From: Spirochaetaceae bacterium
GTDB taxonomy: Bacteria; Spirochaetota; Spirochaetia; Sphaerochaetales; Sphaerochaetaceae
Length of the DNA stretch: 24,550 nt
NCBI GenBank assembly: GCA_016649775.1
Contig: JAENWY010000006.1
Location: 1-24,550, forward strand
Reading direction: 5' to 3'
Positions 1 through 7,583 of the stretch are shown here, in pieces (the stretch's first letter is position 1; every line of letters starts with the position of its first letter). Under the pieces are notes generated by a model. It did not search any database and was not told where the DNA came from. It worked only from the letters and a program-made list of their open reading frames with translations. Made by a program: the position numbers and the translations under genes.

Positions 1-567
1 AAAGATGTATTAACAGGATTCAAATATATTGCAGAACAAATTAAAGCATTAGAGGGTAATAAAGATAAGTACTTCATATTTGGTTGTGAAGAAAGCTATG
101 GCTTTTTAACAGTTCCTTTTGTTAGAGATAAAGATGCTGTATCCTCTTGTGTTGCCGCTGTAGAAATGATGAGTTATTACCAAAGCAAAGGTGTTACTTT
201 GATAGACAGATTAAATGAAATTTATAAAATCTATGGCTATAGTACAGAAGTTGGGTTTGCAAGAGATTATGAGGGCGCGTCAGGTAAGGAAGAAATGGAT
301 AGGATAATGAAGAATATCCACACCATTAAAGTCTCAGATGTTTTAGTAAATAGAGAAGTTGTGAGAGTAGAAGATCTACTTGGAGAAAATACTGGATTTC
401 CGAAAGCTGATGTTGTAATAATTTACTTTAAGAGTGGTGAGAAATTAGTAGTTAGACCTAGTGGTACTGAACCAAAGATTAAATATTATGTATTCTTATC
501 AGGCGAAAGAGAAGAAATAACAGCCTCTCTTTCCTCTATTGTAGAAGAGTTTAAATCTTCACTATAA
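1..567 (+). CDS. Phosphoglucomutase/phosphomannomutase family, C-terminal part (5' end outside window)
   Basis: Alpha-D-phosphohexomutase that moves phosphate between the 1- and 6-positions of a hexose in the cytoplasm. Only the last 188 residues are visible; the frame is open from base 1, so the catalytic serine and metal-binding loop lie upstream of the window. What can be seen is the sugar-binding loop of domain 3 (FGCEESYGFL, about residues 28-37) and the phosphate-binding loop of domain 4 (RPSGTEPKIKYY, about residues 152-163), both hallmarks of the family. The EESYG loop is typical of the bacterial PgcA/PGM2-like branch, but glucose versus mannose preference cannot be decided from this fragment. 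It ends with TAA and is followed by a gap of about 200 bp. The family assignment is firm; the exact substrate is open. Confidence 0.93.
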   Translation, partial: KDVLTGFKYIAEQIKALEGNKDKYFIFGCEESYGFLTVPFVRDKDAVSSCVAAVEMMSYYQSKGVTLIDRLNEIYKIYGYSTEVGFARDYEGASGKEEMDRIMKNIHTIKVSDVLVNREVVRVEDLLGENTGFPKADVVIIYFKSGEKLVVRPSGTEPKIKYYVFLSGEREEITASLSSIVEEFKSSL

Positions 568-606
568 AACTATATTAGTAACTTTTAAGACTTCTTATTC
601 TTTACT

Positions 607-662
607 GTGGCTCATATAAGTGGACAGATGGGAAAGTATACCATCTCAATTATATGAGTCAC
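607..662 (+). other. Large imperfect stem-loop downstream of the phosphohexomutase
   Basis: Bases 607-619 pair with 650-662 (13 bp with one G-U), and inside that 626-631 (AGATGG) pairs with 641-646 (CCATCT) across a 9-nt apical loop. The internal loop is asymmetric (6 and 3 nt). There is no immediate U-tract, so this is not a standard intrinsic terminator. It could be a transcript 3'-end stabiliser, a processed leader element, or the remnant of a small repeat. Confidence 0.5.
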
Positions 663-705
663 TGTACTTATGCTTTTGGGTCTTTCCTTTTCTTCTATTA
701 TTTAT

Positions 706-734
706 TTGTATATCTTTTAGATATATACTATTAT
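706..734 (+). promoter_or_regulatory. Predicted sigma-70 type promoter for the membrane-protein gene
   Basis: A -35-like TTGTAT (706-711) is separated by 17 bp from a -10-like TATTAT (729-734). Transcription would start near 741, about 35 nt before the chosen start codon. The spacer region holds a 7-bp inverted repeat (709-715 and 719-725), which may be chance in such AT-rich DNA. Confidence 0.45.
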
Positions 735-775
735 ATAAAGAGATTAATTCTTAAATTACACAAATGGAGATTTGT

Positions 776-1579
776 ATGGCAAATTGTTATATCATTAAAG
801 ATAAAGGTAAAAATCACATAATAACTCCTTTTTATAAGGATAAGGAAATTGGAAATAAGGATGGAGAAGACTCTGTCGTTTTCTTTAGTAGTAGCTCAGT
901 AAATAGCAGTGAAATAGATGAATCTAGAATATATACTTACAAGGAAATAGATAATAGTGTTGAATTGTGGATTCAAGAAAAAAGATATTTTCCCCGATTA
1001 ATAATATCTGCATTTGTATTTTTAATAGTTTACTTTTTTATGTCTTTAGTCATTAGAGACCCAATTCCTATGCTTGATGAATTAGTGGGTTCAACAATAG
1101 CTAGTATTGCAATGTGGTATTATATTTCTACTAAAGACAAAAAGGGTCCAATAACTAATAAAAAGAAACTAGAAATAAAAAGAGCAATCAGTAATTCTGA
1201 TTATAAAGAATTACCAGCATTAATAACAATTGAGATGTATTTAGATTATTTAAGAGGGTTTGATATTATTGATTTAAGTGATTCTTTATTAAATGTTGAT
1301 CAAAGACGTCTTAAACCTTTTGAATTTGCTGATAAAACTAATGATGTTTTTATGAAGCAATTGACTTCTAGATTTAAAAGAATTGAAAAAGATAACAATT
1401 CAATTGTAGCAAAATATTTTGACAAAATTTATGATTCAAGATTAGAAAAAAAGAAGGATGAAGCCCTTAGTTCTAAATTAATTCAATTAGATAGAGATGC
1501 AAAAATTGATCTTCCTTTATTATCTTTATTAGTAATAATGAGTGAATATAAAGTTAAGACCGCTGACTTTTTAAATTAA
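776..1579 (+). CDS. Unrecognised protein with two predicted transmembrane helices
   Basis: I do not recognise this 267-residue protein. It has a polar N-terminal region of about 75 residues. Two hydrophobic stretches follow: one rich in Ile/Val/Phe (from about residue 80, IISAFVFLIVYFF) and a weaker one ending in WYYIST near residue 120, separated by a short acidic loop. The C-terminal 145 residues are charged, mostly helical in character and probably cytoplasmic. An ATG at 764 is also in frame, but GGAGA at 766-770 lies 5 nt before the ATG at 776 (MANCY), so I chose 776. It lies between the phosphohexomutase and a ComEC-like gene in the same direction and has its own likely promoter. A hairpin 90 bp downstream may end its transcript. 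It could be a lineage-specific membrane anchor; no function is claimed. Confidence 0.75.
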   Translation: MANCYIIKDKGKNHIITPFYKDKEIGNKDGEDSVVFFSSSSVNSSEIDESRIYTYKEIDNSVELWIQEKRYFPRLIISAFVFLIVYFFMSLVIRDPIPMLDELVGSTIASIAMWYYISTKDKKGPITNKKKLEIKRAISNSDYKELPALITIEMYLDYLRGFDIIDLSDSLLNVDQRRLKPFEFADKTNDVFMKQLTSRFKRIEKDNNSIVAKYFDKIYDSRLEKKKDEALSSKLIQLDRDAKIDLPLLSLLVIMSEYKVKTADFLN

Positions 1580-1610
1580 TGCAAAAATAAATTAAATTCA
1601 TCTATAATTA

Positions 1611-3284
1611 TTGATGAGCAGAAATTATAAAAAATTTGAATTACTAAATCCTAAAATTATTATGAGAGCACTTAGAACATCTAAGTGCTTTTCTATTCTA
1701 TTTGTTTTTAGAGTTTATATTTTTAGTTATTCCCCTTTTCTTATTCTTTTAGCATATACAAAAAGCTCTTTAATTTTCTATCCATATATTTTTGTATTAA
1801 TTAATAGTGTGTTAGCTTCTATCTTGATTGTGACTAGCACACTATCTAAAAGAAACATATTATTTATTATATCTCTTTTATTTATATTATATTTATTAAC
1901 ACTTTCTAGCGTTTCATCTACGTGTCTAGCTATTCCTTGCAATAAAGAAGAGGTAATAAGTGCTTCAGGTACTATTGTATCAGATGTATGCAAAACAAAA
2001 TCAGGTAATTATTTAATAAAAATGAGAGTTAATAAGATAGCTTTAAGATCTAATACTACTCTTAGTGCTAAAGGAATATTAGTTTTTCTATCAAAGGAGA
2101 ATTATGATTTAATGAGTAGTACTTATATAAAAGCTGATTTAAGTTACAATATTGATTCTGATTATTATAAAGGGTCAAATATTCAAGTTTTTAGTACAAA
2201 AAAGTATTTTGAATTTTATGATAAATCACCAAATTTGGCAGTTGAAAATGTATTATGGCATATTAGAAAAATAAGAGTAAATTTGAGATCTCTAATTTTC
2301 AGAAATATTAAATCAACCCTTGCTCGGTTACTTCTTCTTGGACAATGTGATAGTGATGGCTTTATTTTTAAAGAAGCTGCACTTAGAGTTGGGTGTTCAC
2401 ATTTATTAGCATTGTCTGGAATGCATCTTTCCTACATCAGTTCTTTTTTTTCGCTATTCCCTTATCTGGTTTTTAGAAGAAAAAATAATGGGAAAAAAAT
2501 AGCAAAAAGAATATCAATTATTTATCCACTTCTTTTTGTTTTTATAGCGGGATCTCTTCCTTCTCTAATTAGATCTCTTTTTATGTATAGCCTCTTTCTA
2601 TTTATTAAGGATAAAGTTCTAAAGCGAGAAATTGTGTTTACTCTTTCACTTTCTATTCAACTATTACTTTTTCCCTCCGCTATTTTAGAAATAGGGTTAT
2701 TACTTAGTTATTCTATTATTGCCTCTCTATTTATTTTAAATATGTTTTTTGAAAAAATAAGAGGTGTATTTTCTATGTTATTAGCTACAAGTGTTGCCTT
2801 AATAGTTTCCTATCCATTGGGACAGCTTTTTGGAGGTTCCTGGTCGATTGCCGCTCTTGTAGTAGCACCACTTGCCACTTTCCTTATTTCTTTAGCCATG
2901 GCTTGTTCCTTAATTTTATTGATCGATGTCGTTTTTTTGAATTTTAATATTTATATTATTACGTTTTTAAGTTCAAAAAGTATCAGTTATGCAATTTTTG
3001 AACTTTTAATAAGTCTATTTGGTTTTTTTAAACATTACTTATTAGCTAAAGTTGATTATTTAGAGATAACTATTAAAAATTTATTTGATTGGGGAATAAG
3101 AGTCCCTCTTTATCTACCTTCTATCTACAGTGGTTGGGAATCTTATAAAGTGTTTTTAATAACACTATTGACCATACTATCCTTGTATCTGTATTCTGTC
3201 ACTATTATTAGATACAGGAGACAAAGAATATATGAGTTGGAAATTTCCATACGATTCCCCAAACGCAATCATTCAACTACTTGA
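1611..3284 (+). CDS. ComEC/Rec2-family membrane protein without the C-terminal beta-lactamase-like domain
   Basis: Members of this family form the inner-membrane channel for single-stranded DNA in natural transformation; whether this one does is unknown. The protein (up to 557 residues) has several N-terminal hydrophobic helices, a soluble OB-like stretch (about residues 110-190), then the competence domain with the signature HLLALSGMHLSY near residue 262 and about six further helices. Full-length ComEC usually adds a metallo-beta-lactamase-like domain; here the protein ends soon after the last helix, so that domain is absent or encoded elsewhere. The start is uncertain: TTG at 1611, ATG at 1614 and ATG at 1663 are all in frame and none has a clear Shine-Dalgarno. 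A terminator-like hairpin sits inside the 5' coding region. The 3' end overlaps rsmA by 53 bp, implying co-transcription. Confidence 0.82.
   Translation: MMSRNYKKFELLNPKIIMRALRTSKCFSILFVFRVYIFSYSPFLILLAYTKSSLIFYPYIFVLINSVLASILIVTSTLSKRNILFIISLLFILYLLTLSSVSSTCLAIPCNKEEVISASGTIVSDVCKTKSGNYLIKMRVNKIALRSNTTLSAKGILVFLSKENYDLMSSTYIKADLSYNIDSDYYKGSNIQVFSTKKYFEFYDKSPNLAVENVLWHIRKIRVNLRSLIFRNIKSTLARLLLLGQCDSDGFIFKEAALRVGCSHLLALSGMHLSYISSFFSLFPYLVFRRKNNGKKIAKRISIIYPLLFVFIAGSLPSLIRSLFMYSLFLFIKDKVLKREIVFTLSLSIQLLLFPSAILEIGLLLSYSIIASLFILNMFFEKIRGVFSMLLATSVALIVSYPLGQLFGGSWSIAALVVAPLATFLISLAMACSLILLIDVVFLNFNIYIITFLSSKSISYAIFELLISLFGFFKHYLLAKVDYLEITIKNLFDWGIRVPLYLPSIYSGWESYKVFLITLLTILSLYLYSVTIIRYRRQRIYELEISIRFPKRNHSTT
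1667..1693 (+). terminator. Terminator-like hairpin inside the 5' end of the ComEC-like gene
   Basis: A perfect 10-bp stem (AGCACTTAGA at 1667-1676 with TCTAAGTGCT at 1680-1689) and a 3-nt ACA loop are followed directly by a pyrimidine-rich, mostly T stretch. It lies 88 bp past the stop of the upstream gene and could end that transcript or attenuate the ComEC-like gene. Confidence 0.5.
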
Positions 3285-4119
3285 AGATAAAGGATTAGCA
3301 ATGAGTAAAAAATTTGGACAGAATTTTTTACTATCCCCAGATGTCCGAAAAAGAATAGTTGCAATTATGGAACTTAAAAAAGATACTAATGTGTGGGAAA
3401 TTGGCCCAGGATTGGGAGCTATAACTTTAGAAATATTAGCCACAGGTGCACAACTTACAGCTTTTGAAATTGATCATGGATTTTGTAGAATATTAGAAGA
3501 TGAAGCTTTTGGTGATGATGAGAATTTTAGATTGATTGAAGGTGATGCACTTAAGAAATGGAAAGAAGTTTATGAAGAAGAAGGTGTTCCTAACATTATT
3601 TGTGGTAACCTTCCATATAATGTAGGTTCTATTTGTATTGCAAAGTTATTAGAAAATGAATGTCATCCATCAAGAATGGTATTTACACTTCAAAAAGAAG
3701 TAGCTCAAAGAATATCTTCACCCTGTGGATCTAAGCTTTGGTCATCTTTTTCTATACTTGCCCAAATTGATTATGATACTCGTATTGCAATGGATATTAA
3801 TACTGGTGCATTTTTCCCAGTTCCGAATGTAACAAGTAGTGTTATTCTTATGAAGAAACTAGATAAATCTCTTGTAGATTCTTCAATTAGAGCAACGTTC
3901 TTAATGGTGGTTAGGGATTCTTTTGGTCAGAGAAGAAAAACTTTAAGAAATAACCTTCTTGGTGGTAAAAGTGGTAAACTTTTAGGTCGTGAGGCAACTC
4001 TTAGAGCCATAGCAACTAGCGGTTTAGAAGAGGGGCAGAGAGGCGAGAAAATAGATATCCCATCTTTCATTAAATTAGCTACAGCTATTCAAGACGAAAT
4101 TCAGAGAATTGAAAAATAG
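3232..4119 (+). CDS. rsmA: 16S rRNA (adenine1518-N6/adenine1519-N6)-dimethyltransferase
   Basis: RsmA/KsgA dimethylates two adjacent adenines in the 3'-terminal hairpin of 16S rRNA using S-adenosylmethionine, a late step in small-subunit assembly. The 295-residue protein has the family N-terminal KKFGQNFL motif (about residues 26-33), the SAM-binding motif EIGPGLGAITLEIL (about 56-69), an acidic adenosine contact (FEIDH), and the catalytic NLPYNVGS motif (about 126-133). The C-terminal rRNA-binding region contains the usual FGQRRKTLRNNL stretch. Length is normal. AGGAG at 3216-3220 precedes the ATG at 3232. The first 53 bp overlap the ComEC-like gene, suggesting translational coupling. Its 3' end faces convergent pta across a hairpin. 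Identification is very secure. Confidence 0.96.
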   Translation: MSWKFPYDSPNAIIQLLEDKGLAMSKKFGQNFLLSPDVRKRIVAIMELKKDTNVWEIGPGLGAITLEILATGAQLTAFEIDHGFCRILEDEAFGDDENFRLIEGDALKKWKEVYEEEGVPNIICGNLPYNVGSICIAKLLENECHPSRMVFTLQKEVAQRISSPCGSKLWSSFSILAQIDYDTRIAMDINTGAFFPVPNVTSSVILMKKLDKSLVDSSIRATFLMVVRDSFGQRRKTLRNNLLGGKSGKLLGREATLRAIATSGLEEGQRGEKIDIPSFIKLATAIQDEIQRIEK

Positions 4120-4185
4120 CGTTTATTACAATCTATTATATAAATCAAATGTTTCTAGGTATTTAGTTATCTGGAAATTTTTTTC

Positions 4186-4216
4186 AAAAAAAGAGAAGAA
4201 CTAAAAGCTCTTCTCT
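4186..4216 (-). terminator. Intrinsic terminator of pta
   Basis: On the minus strand, an 8-bp stem (bases 4209-4216 with 4192-4199, sequence AGAGAAGA and its complement) with a 9-nt loop runs straight into seven T residues (4192-4186). It lies just past the pta stop codon. On the plus strand the stem could also slow rsmA transcription, but there is no good T-run in that direction. Confidence 0.8.
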
Positions 4217-4240
4217 CCTTAATTAGCTATTTAAGATTTA

Positions 4241-5245
4241 TTAATTTTCTTCTCCAGCTTGAGCTAGTGTTAATGCACATGTTACAACGATGTCTTCAAC
4301 ACTACAACCTCTAGAAAGGTCTGAAACAGGATGTGCAAAGCCTTGAAGAATAGGGCCATAAGCTTCAGCCCCAGCTAGTCTTTGAACTAATTTATAACCA
4401 ATGTTACCTGATTGAAGGTCTGGGAAAATAAGAGTGTTTGCTTTACCAGCAACAGGAGAACCCTTAGCTTTAGATTCGCCAACTGAAGGAATAATGGCTG
4501 CATCTAATTGCATCTCACCATCAACATTCAATTCAGGACATTTAGCTTTAACAAGTGCTGTGGCTTGTTGTACTTTATCTACTAATTCACCTTTTGCACT
4601 ACCTTTTGTAGAAAAGGATAATAGAGCTACATTAGGTTCAGCTTTTAAGAAGGTACGACATGATTGAGCTGAAGCTTCTGCAATTTCTGCAAGTTGTTCT
4701 GCAGTTGGGTTAGGAATAGTTGCACAGTCACCAAAGATGAAGGATCCATTAACACCAAGTTCTGTTTTATCAGTTGCCATAACAAAGCATGAAGAAGCTG
4801 ATTTAATACCAGGTTTTGTCTTGATGATTGTAAAACATGCAACAAGTACTTTACCAGTTGTATTTTCTGCACCTGCTACCATAGCATCTGCATCTCTCAT
4901 TCTTACCATCATTGCACCCCAGCGAAGAGGATCAACGATTTGTTCAAAAGCTTCTTCTTCACTCATGCCTTTATGTTTTCTTAATTCATAGTATTCGTGG
5001 CCATAAGCTTTTCTGATTTTACTATCAACAGGATTAACTACATTAATTCCATCTAAGTTTACATTAAGTGCTTTTGCTTTAGCTTCTACATTAGCTACTA
5101 TGCCTAATAGTGTTACATTTTTAGCGATATCTTGATCTTTAATTTTACGGGCAGCTTGAAGAGTTCTTTCTTCAGTACCTTCAGGAAGAACTATGTTCTT
5201 TTGGGCAGCCTTTGCTAGGCCTTTCATCTTTTCTGCGAAAGTCAT
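4241..5245 (-). CDS. pta: Phosphate acetyltransferase (phosphotransacetylase)
   Basis: Pta interconverts acetyl-CoA plus phosphate with acetyl phosphate plus CoA, the first half of the acetate/ATP-forming fermentation branch. The 334-residue length matches the short class of the enzyme, which is the catalytic domain alone without the DRTGG/regulatory N-terminus. Recognisable features are the N-terminal IVLPEGTEERTLQAA stretch (about 19-33), RMRDADAMVAGAENTTG (about 116-132), and the C-terminal substrate region with PDLQSGNIGYKLVQRLAGA and GFAHPVSDLSRG. AGGAG (5259-5255 on the minus strand) lies 9 nt before the ATG. No acetate kinase gene is adjacent, so the partner must lie elsewhere. It is a single-gene unit on the minus strand between rsmA and tyrA, ended by its own terminator. 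Confidence 0.96.
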   Translation of the reverse strand: MTFAEKMKGLAKAAQKNIVLPEGTEERTLQAARKIKDQDIAKNVTLLGIVANVEAKAKALNVNLDGINVVNPVDSKIRKAYGHEYYELRKHKGMSEEEAFEQIVDPLRWGAMMVRMRDADAMVAGAENTTGKVLVACFTIIKTKPGIKSASSCFVMATDKTELGVNGSFIFGDCATIPNPTAEQLAEIAEASAQSCRTFLKAEPNVALLSFSTKGSAKGELVDKVQQATALVKAKCPELNVDGEMQLDAAIIPSVGESKAKGSPVAGKANTLIFPDLQSGNIGYKLVQRLAGAEAYGPILQGFAHPVSDLSRGCSVEDIVVTCALTLAQAGEEN

Positions 5246-5373
5246 TATTGTATTCTCCTATAATTTGCAAATCTAACCAAAAGGATATCACAATTGGATT
5301 ACTTATTAAAGGTACATTTTTAGGAGGAAAGAAAAAAAATAATAAAATAATAGAGGTTGTTATTACCACGTAC

Positions 5374-5402
5374 TTGCTTGTATTTATATAGTTAATTATA
5401 TT
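5374..5402 (+). promoter_or_regulatory. Possible promoter for the tyrA-mtaB pair
   Basis: A weak -35-like TTGCTT (5374-5379) lies 17 bp before TATATT (5397-5402). An overlapping choice (TTGTAT with a TATAAA box) is also possible, so only the general location is supported. Confidence 0.35.
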
Positions 5403-5426
5403 ATAAACAATTCAAGGAAGTAAAAA

Positions 5427-6158
5427 ATGAACGTAGGTGTATATGGGCTTGGAAGATTTGGCATATTTTGGGCTCAAGAATTAGCTCGACATAATAACAA
5501 TGTCATTGCTTATAGTCGATCTATTAAAGATCCACTTTATAATATTAGAATAGTTAGTGAAGAGGAAGTACTTAGTGCTCCAATTTTATTTATATGTGTT
5601 TCAATTAGTAGTTTTGAATCTGTATTAACAAAGATTGCTCCAAAAATTAAACCTGGAACAATCGTAATTGATACTTGCTCAGTCAAAATTTATCCCTCCA
5701 AAATTATGAAAAAACTATTACCTTTTAATGTATATTGCATTGCCTCTCATCCTATGTTTGGACCAGATTCAGGTAAAGATGGGCTAGCTAATTTGCCTAT
5801 GGTTATTTATCCTTTGAATTGTCCTCCTTCTCTATACAAAGAGGTTTATGACGAATTTAGTAAATGGGATTTACATTTATTAGAAATGAGCCCAGATTCC
5901 CATGATAGAGAAGCAGCTTGGTCGCAAGGTATCACACACTTCGTTGGTCGTGTATTAGATGAACTTGCTCTTCAACCTACAGCATTAGCCACAACAGGTT
6001 ATAATAGGTTGATGTCTATAGTAGAGCAAACTTGTAATGATCCATTACAATTGTTCTATGATTTACAAAGGTATAACCCTTATGCAAAGCAAATGATAAT
6101 GGGCCTAAAAGGTTCTCTAGATTATGTTATGCAAGAGTTAACCGAACAGGAGCAGTAA
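5427..6158 (+). CDS. Prephenate dehydrogenase family protein
   Basis: Predicted to oxidise and decarboxylate prephenate to 4-hydroxyphenylpyruvate with NAD(P), a step in tyrosine synthesis. The N-terminus carries a Rossmann dinucleotide-binding motif (GLGRFG, residues 7-12). Mid-protein, ASHPMFGPDSG (about residues 109-119) is the family signature with the active-site histidine, followed by a helical segment containing QGITHFVGR (about 172-180). At 243 residues it is shorter than typical TyrA proteins (about 280) and lacks extra regulatory (ACT or chorismate mutase) domains. GGAAG at about 5415-5419 precedes the ATG. It is followed after 3 bp by mtaB, so the two are probably one transcript although their functions are unrelated. 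A role as a different prephenate-like 2-hydroxy acid dehydrogenase cannot be excluded. Confidence 0.85.
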   Translation: MNVGVYGLGRFGIFWAQELARHNNNVIAYSRSIKDPLYNIRIVSEEEVLSAPILFICVSISSFESVLTKIAPKIKPGTIVIDTCSVKIYPSKIMKKLLPFNVYCIASHPMFGPDSGKDGLANLPMVIYPLNCPPSLYKEVYDEFSKWDLHLLEMSPDSHDREAAWSQGITHFVGRVLDELALQPTALATTGYNRLMSIVEQTCNDPLQLFYDLQRYNPYAKQMIMGLKGSLDYVMQELTEQEQ

Positions 6159-6161
6159 GAA

Positions 6162-7472
6162 ATGAACGTTTGCGTTTATACTCTTGGTTGCAGATTAAAT
6201 CAATGTGAAAGTGAGGGTATTGCAGATTCCTTCACATCTGAAGGATTTAATATTGTCAAAGAAAAAGAATTTGCAGAAATATATATTGTAAATACTTGTA
6301 CAGTTACAAGTAAAGCTGAACAAAAAGCTAGAAGAATGATACGACACTTTGCCACTACTGGTATTTGTATTGTAACAGGTTGTTATGCTCAGATGAATAG
6401 TGATGATATAAAATCATTAGCTAATAATATAGTAATTATTCCTTTAGAAAAAAAGGCTCATTTATTAAAACTTGCAAAACATATTAATGTTGCCATGGAC
6501 AGTGGCATGAGTTTATCAGCAAGTATTGATTCTTTTGCTGATGTAGAAGCCTCTGTATTTGATTTCGATGCTGCAACTTTTTCTTACCATAGTAGAGCCT
6601 ATTTAAAGGTTCAAGATGGTTGTGATAATAATTGTGGTTATTGTAGAGTTCATGTAGCTCGAGGTAAAGCAATAACTTTAGACAGTGAAAAAGTTATAAA
6701 AAGAGCTCTTCAATTACGAGAACAAGGCTTTTATGAAATTATGTTAACAGGTGTAAATCTAACAATGTATGATCATGAAGGAGATGGTCTTGGTGGATTA
6801 ATAGAAAAATTATTAGCAGTTTCTGCTCCTGATGTAAGATATAGATTATCTAGTATGGAAGCAGATCATGTTGATGATAGATTATTAAATACATTTAAAG
6901 ACGATCGTATTCAACCGCATTTCCATATTCCTCTTCAAAGTGCTAGTGATAAAGTACTTCAGAGAGCAAACAGAAAATATGATATGAAGCATTTAAGATA
7001 TATTATTAAAAGATTGAAAGAAATAAAAGATGATCCCTTTATTGCAGTTGATGTTATAACAGGACTTCCTCAAGAATTTGATGAAGAATTCAAAGAAACT
7101 TATGATTTTATCAAAGAAACGGAATTCTCACAACTTCATGTATTTCCTTTCTCTCCTAGACCAAATACTGATTTTGAAAATGCCAAAGATAAAGTACCTG
7201 AATATGTTAGAGATGAAAGAGCTACTTTATTAAGAGACCTTTCTGTTGAACTTCATGATAAATATATTCAAAGGCAAAGAGGAAAAGAATGTGATGTTAT
7301 TTTCCAGGCAAGACGTAAGGGTGTTTATACTGGATTAACAGGCAATTACTTAGATGTATTAATTGATAATCCTCCTGTCTTTGCCAAAGAAGGTATGTTA
7401 TTTAGAGCTAAATTTAAAGATGATATTGCTATTGGTGAAAAACCTTATATAACAATATTAGAAGATAAATAA
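6162..7472 (+). CDS. mtaB: tRNA (N6-threonylcarbamoyladenosine37-C2) methylthiotransferase, MtaB type
   Basis: A radical-SAM methylthiotransferase that adds a 2-methylthio group to t6A37 of ANN-decoding tRNAs. The 436-residue protein has the UPF0004 N-domain with cluster cysteines in TLGCRLNQCES (about residues 7-17), NTCTVT (about 44-49) and GCYAQM (about 74-79). The radical-SAM motif CDNNCGYCRV (about 155-164) gives the CxxxCxxC cluster, and the mid-domain includes HIPLQSASDKVLQRANR. A C-terminal TRAM-like region is present (from about residue 370). The TLGC-R/K-xNQ start and TGVNL motif favour MtaB over MiaB or RimO. It lies 3 bp after tyrA with GGAG at the end of that gene as ribosome-binding site. 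Length and motifs are normal, and the transcript ends at a strong hairpin. Confidence 0.92.
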   Translation: MNVCVYTLGCRLNQCESEGIADSFTSEGFNIVKEKEFAEIYIVNTCTVTSKAEQKARRMIRHFATTGICIVTGCYAQMNSDDIKSLANNIVIIPLEKKAHLLKLAKHINVAMDSGMSLSASIDSFADVEASVFDFDAATFSYHSRAYLKVQDGCDNNCGYCRVHVARGKAITLDSEKVIKRALQLREQGFYEIMLTGVNLTMYDHEGDGLGGLIEKLLAVSAPDVRYRLSSMEADHVDDRLLNTFKDDRIQPHFHIPLQSASDKVLQRANRKYDMKHLRYIIKRLKEIKDDPFIAVDVITGLPQEFDEEFKETYDFIKETEFSQLHVFPFSPRPNTDFENAKDKVPEYVRDERATLLRDLSVELHDKYIQRQRGKECDVIFQARRKGVYTGLTGNYLDVLIDNPPVFAKEGMLFRAKFKDDIAIGEKPYITILEDK

Positions 7473-7532
7473 AGAATAGAGTTCACAGCTTTTATAATGT
7501 AGTGGATTCTGTTTTGCTAAAGCTATCTAAAT

Positions 7533-7564
7533 TATAAAACCTACCAAATATGGTAGGTTTTATA
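7533..7564. terminator. Bidirectional intrinsic terminator between mtaB and cysE
   Basis: A perfect 14-bp stem (7533-7546 with 7551-7564) closes a 4-nt loop. The arms end in A-rich and T-rich tracts, so the hairpin serves as a terminator on both strands. It sits between convergent genes, as expected. Confidence 0.85.
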
Positions 7565-7583
7565 GGTAATATTTATAAAAGAT

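Noticed and set aside
4434..4991. Open frames on the plus strand opposite pta
   Set aside because: They mirror the codon structure of the well-supported pta gene, have no ribosome-binding site and show no family motif.
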